64,000 nucleotides of DNA from Nelumbo lutea. Taxonomy: Eukaryota; Streptophyta; Magnoliopsida; Proteales; Nelumbonaceae. A program made the position numbers and the translations under genes. Below, piece after piece: positions 42,661 through 54,788 of the stretch (within the stretch, counting starts at the first letter, position 1; every line of letters starts with the position of its first letter). The notes beneath the pieces are model-generated. The model had not been told where the DNA came from, searched no databases, and saw only the letters and a list, made by a program, of their open reading frames with translations. The stretch covers positions 19,778,934-19,842,933 of the forward strand of contig JAKGHH010000003.1 in assembly GCA_022828595.1 (NCBI GenBank), in the 5' to 3' direction.

Positions 42661-44391
42661 TTATTGTTGTGCTGTACAAAGTTTCTCTAAGTATCCGCGA
42701 CGGATGAGCCCCTCTATCTCGTCCCGGAGATTATTACACTGCACGGTACTATGACCATGGTCTCTATGCAAACTACAATACAAATTCTTATTTCTCTCGT
42801 TCGGATTTCCCTTTAGGCAAGGTGGCCACTTCACGTATGGGGCGTCCTTGATCGTCATTAAGATCTTGGTCCACCTTGTGTTTAACGGCGTGTAATCCAT
42901 CCGAACTGCTAGGGGAGCTCAGAACGACTGGTTCGGCTTCGGCTCCCAGGCCGGGTTTTTCTATTGACTGGGTTGGGGAGCTCGTCTTCCTTCTTTCTTT
43001 TCTCGTTCCCGCCTTCGGTTCGTTGGTTGATTTCTTCCTCTGTCCTCATGAACTTGTCCGCGAGTTTGAGGAATTCGGCCACGGTTGCGGGCTGGTTAGC
43101 TACCATGTGCCATTTGAATTCTTTGTGCGTTACCCCTCTTTTGGCCGTTGCGAGCTGCACCGTGGGGTCCAACCGCGGTATCTGCAAGCATGCTTCATTG
43201 AATCGCTTGATGTAGCCCCGAATGGATTCTCCTTCCCTTTGGACTACTCCGGAGATGCTTTCCTCTGTTTTGGGGCACTGTTGGCTGGTGACAAAGTGTG
43301 CGGTGAAGACTTGCACGAACTGGGCCCAGCACTTTATCGACCCGGGGCCAGGTTCCTATACCAAGTGCGGGCTACCCCCCTGAGGGTGGTGGTGAAGGCC
43401 AAGCACATGCATGATTTGTTGGCCCTGGCGAGGTGCATTTGGGACTTGAAAGCGTCAACGTGGTCGTTGGGGTCAAAGGACCCGTCGTACTTGTCCAGAG
43501 GTGGTAGCTTGAAATTTCTGGGTAAGGGGACCGCTAGGAGTTCTGATGCGAGGGGGGAAGGGACCGAGAGAATCGGGGCAGCTCCTACTTCATCCGAGCT
43601 CGTCTCTTCTTTGCCTCTGAGCTCTGACAAGACAAGGGTGGCGGTTCGGCGACTTCGCCGGCGCCTTCGTTGTTGAGTGGGCCTTGTACTAGCACTGCTG
43701 GCCTCCGTGTTGCCGAGCTGATGAGCCCGGAATGCTGGTAGTCTGCCGCCAGGGTGCCGAATCAGTTTTTCGTGAGAAGGAACTCAGGCTTGGAGCGCCA
43801 AGGTGCCAATCTCGTGGGTGAGGTTCCCGACCCGCTTGCGAGCTGCGAGGCGGGGATGATTTTTTTCTCTCTTTGGCCTAGGGACGAGGCTTGGCTGTTA
43901 GGGGGGTTCTGGGGCCGGGAGGCCTTTCCTTGGTGGGGGCGTCCAACCTGTGAGGAGGCCTTGACCGGCCTCGGAGCGGGGTGGCAAGGTGGAAGTAGTG
44001 GTTGGTTCAGTGGCAATTGGGGGAGCTGCTGTTGATAGTGATACTGGGAGATGTTATGCAGCACTTAGTGCTGGTGAAGCTGGTGCTGTTGGAACTATTG
44101 CATTTGGGCTTGCATTGCCCGCATGCACTGCATCAGGTCATCCAACTGGTTTTGGTTGGCTGCCAGGGAGACGGCAGTCGGTTCAGTAAAGGTTGTCTCA
44201 ATAGGGGGAGGAAAGGGGATGCTTGTGGCAGGAAGGTTTACGGGCGCCACTGCTTGTGGCGCATTCAAGCTGGGGATCCCATCCACCGAAAGGGGGATGG
44301 TGAACTGTCCAACGCACACCACGGAGACTTGAAGTTGTTCCCTGATGGTGTTTGTCTCCGTGCCACGTCCGGCGTTGCTGGAGGAGGCCAT
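42661..44391 (-). pseudogene. Gypsy gag (broken)
   Basis: Starts at the ATG at 44391 (MASSSNAGRGTETNTIREQ). The central Retrotrans_gag region reads PLDKYDGSFDPNDHVDAFKS, LRGVARTWYRNL and ESIRGYIKRFNEACLQI, then EFLKLADKFMRTEEEIN. A zinc-knuckle-like segment follows (CSLHRDHGHSTVQCNNLRDE). At least three frames are needed to read it, so it is non-functional. Confidence 0.85.
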
Positions 44392-44455
44392 GAGTGTTGG
44401 GTTTTTTTGAAGAAAATGGGGTATGGAAGTTTGGAGGGAGGCTTTTTGAAGCGTT

Positions 44456-44473
44456 CCCACAGACGGCGCCAAT
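44456..44473 (-). other. Primer-binding site of the gypsy element
   Basis: On the minus strand, ATTGGCGCCGTCTGTGG directly follows the 5' LTR. The TGGCGCCG core is a common tRNA primer site in plant gypsy elements and fixes the orientation. Confidence 0.85.
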
Positions 44474-45275
44474 TGATGAAGCGCGATCCGGCCGGTCTTA
44501 GCTGTCAACGATCTTGCTTCTGAACTGAATAGTAGGGAACCTGAAACGGAGGAGATGAGGAAGCTCCGGGGGGAACCCGGTGTAACGGCTCCGAAGCTTA
44601 AGTTATAATCCTTCAAAAGCAAGATAAAACAGATAGCGCAAAGTTTTGCATACCTTGTTTGTTGGGGGCAGGGGGCTCTTATAATCACTTCGCGCACTTG
44701 CTTCGAGGTCCTTGTCAGGTCGGGTATGATTACCCTTGCGTTTGTCAATTCGGTCGTCGTCCTTTTTGCTGGGACAGAATCGTCACTGCCTAACCGTCTC
44801 TCTAACTGGAGATGGCGGTGTTAGTGGCGGTGGCAGGTTGCCGTTTAGAGTGTGGTCGCCAAGCGTCAGATCCCAAGTTAGTCAGGTGCGGCGCCCTCGG
44901 GTACGGACTTCCTTAGTGTCAGGCATGGTACGACTTGTTTGGTTTTGGTGGCGAGGTGTATCCCGAACTGTTACAAGGCAGGCCAGTTTGGCGAGGTATA
45001 TCCCGAGCTGTTACAAGGTTGGCCAGTTTGGTGAGGTATATTCCGAGCTGTTATAAGGTTGGCCAGTTCGGCGAGGTATATCCCGAACTGTTACAAGGTT
45101 GGCCAGTTCAAATTACTTTCTGGTTTTGGGCCGAAGGTGAGTTCGGGCCCCCAGTAGGGAGTTCGGTCCGTTGGTGTCCCCTTGGTGTTCACGCCTTAGG
45201 CTTGATTTTTTGTCGAACTGTTGTTTTTGCCACTTATCGCATAAGTGTGAGTTCGGGCCAAATCTTCCTTCATCA
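44474..45275 (-). repeat. 5' LTR of the gypsy element
   Basis: 802 bp, bounded by TGATGAAG and CTTCATCA. It carries the 40-bp tandem repeats (44983-45102, plus a partial first unit) but lacks about 75 bp present in the other LTR. Confidence 0.9.
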
Positions 45276-45921
45276 AGCCACTCCCAAATCTAAACCAAAT
45301 CATTCTCTTTTGATGAGGAAGATAGGAATCATAGAAGCCCAAATGGTGAAGATTGATGAGACCCTTCACTTTTTCCTTTTGACTGAAATCAAATCTATGA
45401 GCAAAATCGGTTGTCAAAACTCAGAAGAACTAGAGAGGGAGACCGGTGAGCGTTGTCACATGATTTCATGTGCCGGCCCCGATTCCTCTCTGTAATTTCA
45501 TTCTTTTCTTTGAGTCGTAATTACAAATACAGCCCCCCAATGTTTTCTCCAATTCCAAGCCTGTTATTTTAATATGTTTAGCAAAGCAAAAATAATACGT
45601 CATATGAAGAGCTCCTCCCACTCAAAGCTGTAATACTCTCCCTGCTCTTGTTCTACAGAGATGCAGATTTTCGAATCGTCTAAAATATAGATAAAAACGA
45701 GATATTGCCGTCTTTGCTTCAGCCTTTCTTCTTATAAGGTTATAAGGATGGCGTGAGGACTGGGGACAGCGCGGCTAGGCTTCAGAAGAGAAGCGCGCAA
45801 TAAATCGAAACAAGTTTAGATGGCGACAAGACCCATTTGGGTGCTTTCTCTATCCAATCTGAGAGATGGGTTGTTCTGAATTCTGGATTTGATTGTGAAT
45901 CGTGGAATATATCTTTAGAAG
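45276..45921 (+). promoter_or_regulatory. GAUT11 upstream region
   Basis: Only about 650 bp separate the gypsy LTR from the GAUT11 start codon, so this stretch must hold the proximal promoter and leader. A TATAAGG-type word occurs twice near 45733-45748. No other element can be named with confidence. Confidence 0.35.
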
Positions 45922-48900
45922 ATGCGGCGAAGGGCGACCGACTACCGGCGCCCAGTCCGAAGGAGGTTTTCTTGTTGGATCTGGGGGCTTCTTTGTTTGT
46001 TCTTAGTTGCAGCTCTCGTGCTGTTTGTTGTTCATCATCATCATGACTACCGAGTTGAACAGCCGGTACAGGTGAGTTTAGAGAATTTCCGATTGCAAAT
46101 TTCAGTGCTGTATCTCCTTATTTTGATGGTGGTATAACAAAGTTGCAAAATTATTTTTTCTTTGTTTGACAAAGAAAATAGTATTTTTCCGGCCAAAACC
46201 ATCCTTGTTATTTTGATTGGATGCTTTATGTTTTGGAAGTAGGAACCTTCTAAAATGATCTTTTGTATGAGTATTTTTAATTTGGGACCCATGAGCTGTA
46301 ATATCTGGGAAATATGATTTTTAACTGATCTGCGTAGAAGTTCGTTTTTTAAGTTGCCTCTTCTGTGATCTGTAACTTAGATGCTAGTTCCTTTTTCATT
46401 GGGTCTATAATCCATAAAATCATATTTGTAATATAGAAATGGTTGGTGATTTAATCCTAGATGCTTGTTGAAAGTTTTTAATCTTTTTCCAAGTTGTTAT
46501 TGTCTTGGGTTGGCAATTCACTCCCTTGTACAAGTTAGATCAGTCTCACTTGCTACTAAAACAGAGGAAATGTTTTATCAGCACTATATATCCTTAAGAT
46601 GTGGTTTTGTGATCCAACTTCCTTATCTCTAGCTAGCTATTCTGGGAAGATTATGTCCAGTTTGGTTGTGGTTATTGGGGGCGTCAATCTGTTCTATTGA
46701 TATTTATTATGTGGGCAAATCAGTCAAAAAAAATATTTGCTATATTGGAAATATGTCTAACGATTACTGGGCGCACTTGGATTAACTATTCTGATGCTTT
46801 TGCAACCATGAAGTTCTTTGCATTTAAATGGTGTAACTAATGTACATTTCTTATGAATTTATAGTGAAAGGTCTTTGTAAGTTTTTAGGCAGGGCTTTCT
46901 TTTCTTGTGAACCATGTACATATCCTCTCATGTACACCTTTTTGAACATTAATACAATCAATACAATTCATAACGGTAAGAAAATCAATACAATTCATAC
47001 TAATTTTTTGACTGGTAATTCATACTCTGTTATCTATCAAAGAAGAAAAAAAAAAAAAACAAGAAACTTGATTCTACGAATACATCTCTTGGATGCTTTG
47101 GAATAAACTGAAGATAGAATACCCTAAATCTTGCTTGAGAATTATAATTTTGTTAGGAATTGAGACAATGAGAATTGTCTCTGATTTTAAAACAGTGCAA
47201 TCAACTGGGTCATTGTCCATTCATCTAATAGTGGGGGGGGGGGGTAAATAAAACACAAAATTAGTGTATAGAGACTGTAAATGGGGGTAAGTGGGGTGGA
47301 ATTATGAATGTATTTAAAGGTTTTCACATGCTATATCTTTAAAGGCTTTGTTGAATTGGATTTTGCAACCTATATGTGGCAAGGAGATAGAGTGAAATTT
47401 TGTGTTGCCATATGGTTTGGTTGATATGCTTAAGGTGAACATTCTGGGCATTCATCAGATGTCTAGTTAGCAAGAAGCCCTGGCATGAGATTTCTTTGAA
47501 ATGGTAGCAACCCAGACCATCTGGTACTAAAGTCTAGGAGGTGGCTCAGTCTTTGAAATGTAGATAACTTAATTGGCCTTTGGCTCAATTAGAAGGTGGG
47601 GTAGTTCCTTCTATAGAAGACAAGCATATACTGTTAATATTGGGAGGTGCATTCTTGGTCTGATATTTCCTCTATTGATAAAAGAAAGGGAATCTAGATT
47701 TGGTGTCCAGTATGAAAAATCTAGCTTACCATGAACTTGACTGACAAAATCATGGAGCATTTCTTTTTCTTACTGGTTCTATCATGGTCATTTTAGGAGA
47801 AGAGGCATGGTCTTGTGGAGATTGTAAATTGATCTGTGCTTTGTAGGGTTATGCAGGAGATAAGGAGACTAGCATTTTTGCAGCTAAATATGTCATTTTT
47901 GAGATCACTGGTAAATCTTACTCTCTTTGGTAAATAAATAAAGATAATGTTGTCTAAGAATGCACAAAGAAGTTATAATCAAGATGGTCTTACAAAGAAG
48001 AAATCCCATCTTAAGACAAAATTGTAGAATCTCATACTTGAAATATCCTTAAGGATGGAGGCCCAGCAGAATACCTACTAAACAACTCATATCACCCTCT
48101 CAGACTTTTAATGCTGAAGCAAAACTTTATTTTTTATTGGAAATGAAAAACCTTTTTCCTGGCCCAGTAAAGCTCAGATCTTCCCTCCTCTCCCTAGGTA
48201 ATTTTTCTGCTGAAGAATTTATTTATCTTTGGATCCGTCTGAATAAGATGTTCATGCTAGATTCTGAAGCTTTAGCTTTTCTGATAAGGTGATGCGGCAT
48301 CCTGCTATTCATGGTCCTTCATTTCTCCTGGTTCAACTGATAACTACTTGAGAACTTCTGTTCACCTACACATGTGCAAAACTGTTATACACATCTGCTT
48401 TAGGCCCTACAGAAATTCCAAAATGCCACCGTCAATGAAATTTCCTTGAAAGGTAGGACTAGAAAATATGAAAGAATGTCCCCATACTGATCCCTCAAGG
48501 CATTGCCATCTCTAGAAGTCTCTAGATTCCAAGTGACTAGAAAAATATGAAAGAATGGCCCCATACCCAATTGATGCTAAATCAAATGGTAACAATTCAA
48601 AAGAGTAGCGTGAAAATTGGCTGCCTTTTCATGCCTAGCATTCTGGTATTGGATGCAATACCACTTGTAGACTATATTTTATGGTATTAACACTTTTAAA
48701 ATATGTATGAGAAATCCAGGACATTCAAGGATTGGAAACATTTTTAGGGATGAGAGAAGGATTATAGTGGCACTATTTTCAGCACCTAGTAGGAGATTTT
48801 TTAAGAGCGGATCTCGTGTTTTCTTTAGTGACTCAGTACATGTTTAACTTGTAGTGATACAATTTAAATGAATACAATACTTCGCCTTCTTCAAGAAAAA

Positions 48901-50496
48901 AGGCTCTCATCTATTGTCTTACGAAACTTCTGTATTTCCTTCATGAATAAATGACTGCTATTGCAGAATACCGTAGTTGAATTATGAATTGATTTAGTTG
49001 CTTATTTATGTGGTATTCTAATTACTTGGAATTGACATTTCCTCTCCCAGGAGAATACAAAGGCTAAACTTGTTTCAAGTGAGGGTTTAAATTTTACAGA
49101 AGAATCATCAAGTGTGACATCATTTGCCAGGCAGTTAAGTGATCAGATGACACTTGCCAAGGCTTATGTAATAATTGCAAAAGAGCACAATAACCTTCAG
49201 CTTGCTTGGGAGCTGAGCTCAAAAATAAGGAGTTGCCAACTTTTGCTTTCAAAAGCTGCCATGGAAGGAGAACCTAGCATATTGGATGAAGCACAACAAA
49301 TAATTGAAAGCCTGACAGCACTGATCTACAAGGCACAAGATGCTCATTATGATATTGCCACTACAATAATGACAATGAAGTCCCACATGCAAGCTCTTGA
49401 GGAGCGTGCAAATGCAGCTACTGTACAGAGTGCAGTTTTTGGGCAGTTGGCTGCAGAGTCTCTACCCAAGAACCTCCACTGCCTGAATATCAAGCTAACG
49501 ATTGATTGGCTTAGAAGTCCAACCATTCGGGAGCTTGTCAATGAGAATAATAACTCCCCTCGCCTTGTGGATAATAATCTCTACCATTTTTGCATATTTT
49601 CAGATAATGTGCTAGCAACCTCAGTAGTCGTTAACTCAACCGTCTCCAATGCTAACCATCCAAAGCAGCTCGTCTTTCACATTGTCACAAATGCGATCAG
49701 CTATGGGGCAATGCAAGTATGGTTTCTCAGTAATGACTTCAAAGGGTCCACCATAGAAGTTCAGAACATTGAAGAGTTCTCATGGTTGAATGTCACCTAT
49801 TCTCCTGTTATGAAACAGCTTCTTGATGCAGAAACACAAGCTTACTACTTTGGGGGATTTCAAGAAGGTGAAGCATTTCGGAATCCAAAATATCTATCTT
49901 TGCTTAACCACCTAAGGTTTTACATTCCAGAAATATATCCCTTACTGGAGAAGGTGGTATTTTTGGATGATGATGTTGTTGTACAGAAGGATCTGACCCC
50001 TCTATTTTCACTGGATTTGCACGGAAATGTGAATGGAGCCATAGAGACTTGCCTTGAGACATTCCATCGCTATTACAAATATCTCAACTTCTCCAATCCA
50101 GTCATCAGCTCAAAGTTTGATCCACAGGCCTGTGGATGGGCATTTGGAATGAATGTTTTTGATCTGATTGCATGGAAGAAGACAAATGTGACTGCAAGGT
50201 ATCACTACTGGCAGGAACAAAATTCTGATCGGTCACTCTGGAAGATGGGAACTCTTCCTCCTGGCCTTTTGGCATTTTATGGATTGACAGAGCCGCTTGA
50301 TAGGAGATGGCATGTACTAGGGTTGGGGTATGCCTTGAACATTGACAACCGTCTGATTGAGAGTGCAGCCGTCATTCACTTTAATGGGAATATGAAGCCA
50401 TGGCTGAAGTTGGGTATCAGCAGGTACAAGCCTCTATGGGAGCGGTATGTAAACCATACACACCCATTTCTCCAAGATTGCTTCATAAGTTGGTAG
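45922..50496 (+). CDS. GAUT11: Galacturonosyltransferase 11 (GT8 family)
   Basis: Two exons, 45922-46071 and 49051-50496, join in phase 0 across a 2.98-kb GT-AG intron, giving 531 residues (Arabidopsis GAUT11 has about 537). Residues 1-15 are basic and about 16-38 form a signal anchor, so this is a type II Golgi membrane protein. A conserved helical stem follows (QMTLAKAYVIIAKEHNNLQL, then AQDAHYDIATTIMTMKSH). The GT8 domain starts near 228 with YHFCIFSDN, has the metal and UDP-sugar binding LDDDVVVQKDL (DDD near 356-358) and ends with HFNGNMKPW (493-501). GAUT enzymes transfer galacturonic acid from UDP-GalA to homogalacturonan, building pectin; GAUT11 is linked to seed mucilage in Arabidopsis. 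All key residues are intact. The closeness to GAUT11 was judged from recalled family sequence. Confidence 0.93.
47233..47244. repeat. G12 homopolymer in the GAUT11 intron
   Basis: Twelve consecutive G, a likely length-variable site and possible sequencing weak point. Confidence 0.8.
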
Positions 50497-53138
50497 TTTT
50501 GTTTCTAGGTCAATTTGATGCAATAGTAGATATCTTGGGCTTCTCAAGAAAGGGTCACATTCTTGTAGAGTCAAAATCAAAAGTTTTCCCTTCATAGAAG
50601 CTTTTCTTTTTATGTTTTGTTTGGAAAGGCAAAAAAATCTCATACATCAGAAATCATGAATCACTAGATCTAGGGGTATGGGGGAATTCTTTCTTGGTTT
50701 ATAGGGCCCTCTCGGGGGGTTCTAGGATAATTTATTCAATATCAAATTTTGTAATAATTTATCTGCTCTTTTGGATTAGAATTTAGAATGTATTTGGAAC
50801 CAAAATTTTTGTAATTCAACCAGATGAGCTGGTGACAGTGTAAAACAATTTTTACATGAGCATTTTATGAGAAAAGAAAACAAGATTTTTGTAGTGCATA
50901 GCCCATTTATTATCTTTGCAATTGGAAGCTAGCTTGTCTCAGCATGCGACTGCTCGAGTACAAGTCACCGGCTTTTGAAAAATTACAGAAAATGAACCAG
51001 GGACTCAATGGCTCAATGATCAATGCACACTGTTATCCACTTCATTGCTTGAATGCTCAATGCACACTGTTATCCAGAACATTTTTATTTTTTGAATGAT
51101 GATGCTGATGCAATATAAGATGACATAAGAATGTGGACTTTGAATTCGGCATCACTCAAGGGCATCCTGATAGTGATTTCATAGTGAGATTATGGCTCGA
51201 ATGCCTTTATTATCATCATCGTCATTATGCAAATCTCTTACTATACCTTCTTTGTCCAGCCATTCGAACAAATAATCCCCTACATAGGTTTGGTCGTTTT
51301 TCTCTTGTGGCATTTCAAGTAGAGTTATAAGCTGAAGCATTGGCCCATCGTGAAGGTTCAGAAACTATACACCAGGTTTTGCAAGAACAACTGAACAAAT
51401 ATAGGAGGATAAGATAACTAGTCTGATTGCACTAACCGTTTTGATAGCTTCGGCAGAATATATTCTTTAATCAGCAAGAACAAATAGACCTGAAGTCCAA
51501 AATGAAGCCATCACCTTATCACCTACCATTAAATACTTTTATGTTCCCCTTCCATCCTTTCATGAACACCAACCTCTTAAGAGCATTGTGAAGCATAGAA
51601 GAATCAATATAAGAGAATCCTATTTTCTAACCATGCTTCTGAATCTTTTATACTTATCTAAAAATTCAGAAGATCAAAGCCCCAAGTCCTCCATTATCAA
51701 TGGAGATGGTATGATGAAACACAAAAAGAGAACACTTCGTCTTTTATCTTTTTAATTAATTAATTTCTAATTTATTAATTATTGATATTACCGTTCAGTT
51801 CTTGACCACTAGAAGAATCAATTTTGTTGGAGTTGGAAAAATGCTATTGGGCGAATAGAGGATTCTCTCTTGACGGGCCCGGCCCGGTTGGAATTAGAAG
51901 CCTACTAGTCCACTACACCGACAGCCTCTGGTGTCTGATGATATATAGGTATTTCCTGTTCACCAGTTTCTTTGTTCTGGTTAATGATGCTTTCTTTTAC
52001 AAAAAAAAAAAAAAAAACTCAAGGAACCGCTCAACCTAAAAGCTGTAGCTGAGGTACTGAATAGGATTTTATGCTCTAACACACCCCCACACGAAAGCTA
52101 ATTGAGCTGATAATGAAGATCAAGCATCAGACAACTTGGTCAAATAAACTATAATACCATCTCAAGGAACCTGTTAGGTGAGATCTGTGAATAGGCTTTT
52201 ATTCTCTAATAGATTTGTCAGAGATGCTCTCGAAAGTTGAAACATTCCCTCTTGGGTGTCATTGTGTTCTAGAACCATAGACGTTTGATAACAAGTAGAA
52301 ATGACCGAATTGATTTGTTTATCGATCTGTCTTTTAGTGGTTTTTTTGCTTTTTGAAAGGCTTTTACTGCATAAAATAGTTCTTTTTAGTGAAATATCTG
52401 GGGGCAAAGTAGTCACTTGGACATGCCATTCAACAATTAAGGAATGTGACAGGATTCCCTCCAAGCAAAAGTTCTGCACACACTCTATAAGCATGGGGAA
52501 CCCAGTCACACTTGAGAACATCTCCTGGGGAAGGGGGAATTCAGGCTTTTAAGGAACTTGCAACCTATTTGATTGAAGCCTAGATCTTCTGCAAGCAAAA
52601 ACATTGGGAACTTACATATATTCATGAGGAGATGTTTCCAATGTGCAGTTGTATTCTCATACTTGTAGAGTGTCTGTGCAGAGTTTTTGCGTGTAGGGAA
52701 TCCTGTCGCACTCCATTACTTCTTCAAACAAAAAGACGAACCAATAAGAAATAAGTCAATTCAACTGTTATCAAATGGCCAAGTAGGGATATTCCATAAG
52801 CTCATATTATTCAATAAATTCTCTGGAATTGCTGAGAGAAATGTGATCATTAGAATTCGATTACAACTTACTCAGGCTTTGCATTGACATGGGATGTGAG
52901 GAGACAGCGTAATGGTTAATGGCTCTTGTGGTCAGGGTATTAGACTTGGCTAAAATCCTGAAATTTGGAGATTCCTTTTGGGTTAGAGATCTGAAAAAAT
53001 GCATCCAGAGAAGCAAATATTGATTTATCTTATCTACCTAAAAAGGATAAAGAAGTAAAATGCAAATGGGAAAGATAAGCCAGTAAAACCTCTCCCCAAT
53101 TCCCCAAAACCTTTTAGTCTGTTCTAAAACCAATATAG
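50497..53138. other. Intergenic DNA between GAUT11 and the next gene
   Basis: Contains the GAUT11 3' region. Around 51820-52090 there is LTR-like debris: TGTTGGAGTTGGAAAAATGC, GGGCCCGGCCCGG, an A17 run, then TTATGCTCTAACACACCCCC. No ends could be matched. No gene is recognised. Confidence 0.35.
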
Positions 53139-53522
53139 TATATGTTTGGTTCCATGGGCATTATTGAAAAAATGCCACCACATCAACGCCACACAAGCAT
53201 TAGTATTTATTACATATGAAACCAATGTTTGATTTCACCATTTATCAAATAAACACTAGAAAACTGAAATGCTTTGATTTATGTGCATGGGGCATTTGGG
53301 AAAATATCAAATTCATGTTCTCGGGCATTTCTTGAAATGAAATGCTGATGTGATATACTTTATCTGAGGTGGAAAACAATTTTATGGGGTGTTACTTGAA
53401 ATGCCCATAAAACATCCAACCATATAAAAAAAAGGCAAAAAAACATTTAAAATTATATTTTTCAGATAAATGTTCATCCAAGAAAATGCCTTTCAAGAAA
53501 TTCCCACCAAACCAAACATATA
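53139..53522. mobile_element. MITE with TATATGTTTGGTT inverted ends
   Basis: This 384-bp stretch is bounded by TATATGTTTGGTT (53139-53151) and its complement AACCAAACATATA (53510-53522). Internal words such as AAATGCC/GGCATT recur in both orientations. Terminal GTTTGGTT suggests a PIF/Harbinger or hAT-type MITE; the target duplication is not clear. Confidence 0.65.
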
Positions 53523-54788
53523 AATAATGGGATTTTAGTGGGTATTTTGATTTTTGACTTTAACCCACACTCTAGCAGTGAACCAATTTTCATATGCAAA
53601 TCAACCACGGAAATTGTTCCAAGTGAAAGGTCGAAAATATACCGAGGAATGAACAACTTCTTAATCTTTAAGTTCTTCTTCAAGAAGTTTTGACATACGA
53701 CATGAGATAAGAATTCCATGAAGGACTGAGATATATATGGAGCACGATCATCCGTTGATTATTGAATGGTCCACAGTGATTACACTAATGTCCAATGGAA
53801 CGGCTTCCACTAGCAAGAAATACCATACACATACAGCAGAGAAAGATAAACTCACAATCCACAAGCAGATGTTGACAAAGGAAGAGCCTTTTTCATCAAA
53901 TACGTCCACTGGTTTCTCTCGTGAAGATCTTGGAACCTGTCTCTGTAGCACCCGTGAACCGGTTCCCTGAATAATTAAATCAAATACTTATTATGGGCTT
54001 ACCCATACCTTCTCACATTAAATAACAGATTTAATTCCTACCCATCACATGCTGCTTAGGGAATCTAATGAAAAATAGTATCGTTCACATTTCTTCTCAC
54101 CAAATGGAAACCAATGCCCAACCCACTTGTGGACCCATATTCTCCCATGACAGATTCTTATTCAATGATCTACATTGACCATCTCATTTGATCCAAGTTG
54201 GTCGAACCCGAAACATCGTGGGTCGGGTTTGGATTGAATCACGAGTAGCAGTGTACATACATTCTCACCAAGATGCTCGTGTGTCCTAAGTGTAAAGAGA
54301 CTCGGCCTTCTTCATATTTGTCTGCAAATGGGTGTCAAATTTGTGACACTGCACGTTGCATTCATGCAGCGTATCAGACGGAGACCCCTACTGTCCTTAT
54401 TGGCCTTTCGACACCAAGATATAGAAAGAAACAAATAAGAGTACATGACCCTGCAGGAGAGGAGCTCAGGAGCCTCTTTTCAACTATTTCGTCTTCCTTT
54501 TTGGGTGTTTAGTGCAGAAGGATTTACACCACATTCATTGGTTATAGTTTACGGTTGACTGGTTTTTGCATGAACGATATAAAGAAGCTTGGAGTCTCCT
54601 GTTCTTGAATGCAAGAAAAGATGGAAAGCATTTAACCTCTCTACCCAATTCCCATGGAGGAAGCTTCATACCAAAAGGAGTATTTGCAATAAAGGCCGAA
54701 TAAATTATACAGGAAAGCTCATAGCTCTGTTTATTTAAAGCACACCCATCAAGTGTCCATTTCATTCAGAGTCAGAGAGCTCCAGCGA
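53523..54788. other. Intergenic DNA upstream of the proline-rich protein gene
   Basis: No gene can be supported. A 79-codon plus-strand frame at 54273-54512 has a CPKC...CQIC pattern but no recognised family. The right end presumably holds the promoter of the next gene. Confidence 0.35.

Larger units (their letters stand above)
34757..45275 (-). mobile_element. Ty3/gypsy LTR retrotransposon, Tat-type, with an antisense extra ORF
   Basis: A 10.5-kb element on the minus strand. Order along the element: 5' LTR (44474-45275), primer site, gag, protease, RT, RNase H, second RNase H, integrase, an antisense ORF, polypurine tract, 3' LTR (34757-35633). The LTRs start TGATGAAG and end CTTCATCA. Flanks AGCCT and AGCCA look like a 5-bp target duplication with one change. 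The second RNase H and the antisense ORF place it in the Tat lineage (Ogre/Retand relatives). All coding parts carry stops and frameshifts, and the LTRs differ at roughly two dozen sites in the first 480 aligned bases by eye, mostly transitions, so it is old and inactive. It is visibly more GC-rich than its surroundings. Confidence 0.9.

Noticed and set aside
42876..43676. Plus-strand open frame of 266 codons
   Set aside because: Exactly antisense to the gypsy gag; no protein motif. It is a shadow of the minus-strand reading frame.
44002..44523. Plus-strand open frame of 173 codons
   Set aside because: Antisense to the gag start and primer-site region; no recognisable domain.
54273..54512. 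79-codon frame with CPKC...CQIC, possible zinc ribbon
   Set aside because: Composition beyond the four cysteines is unremarkable, no family recognised and no promoter or splice support.
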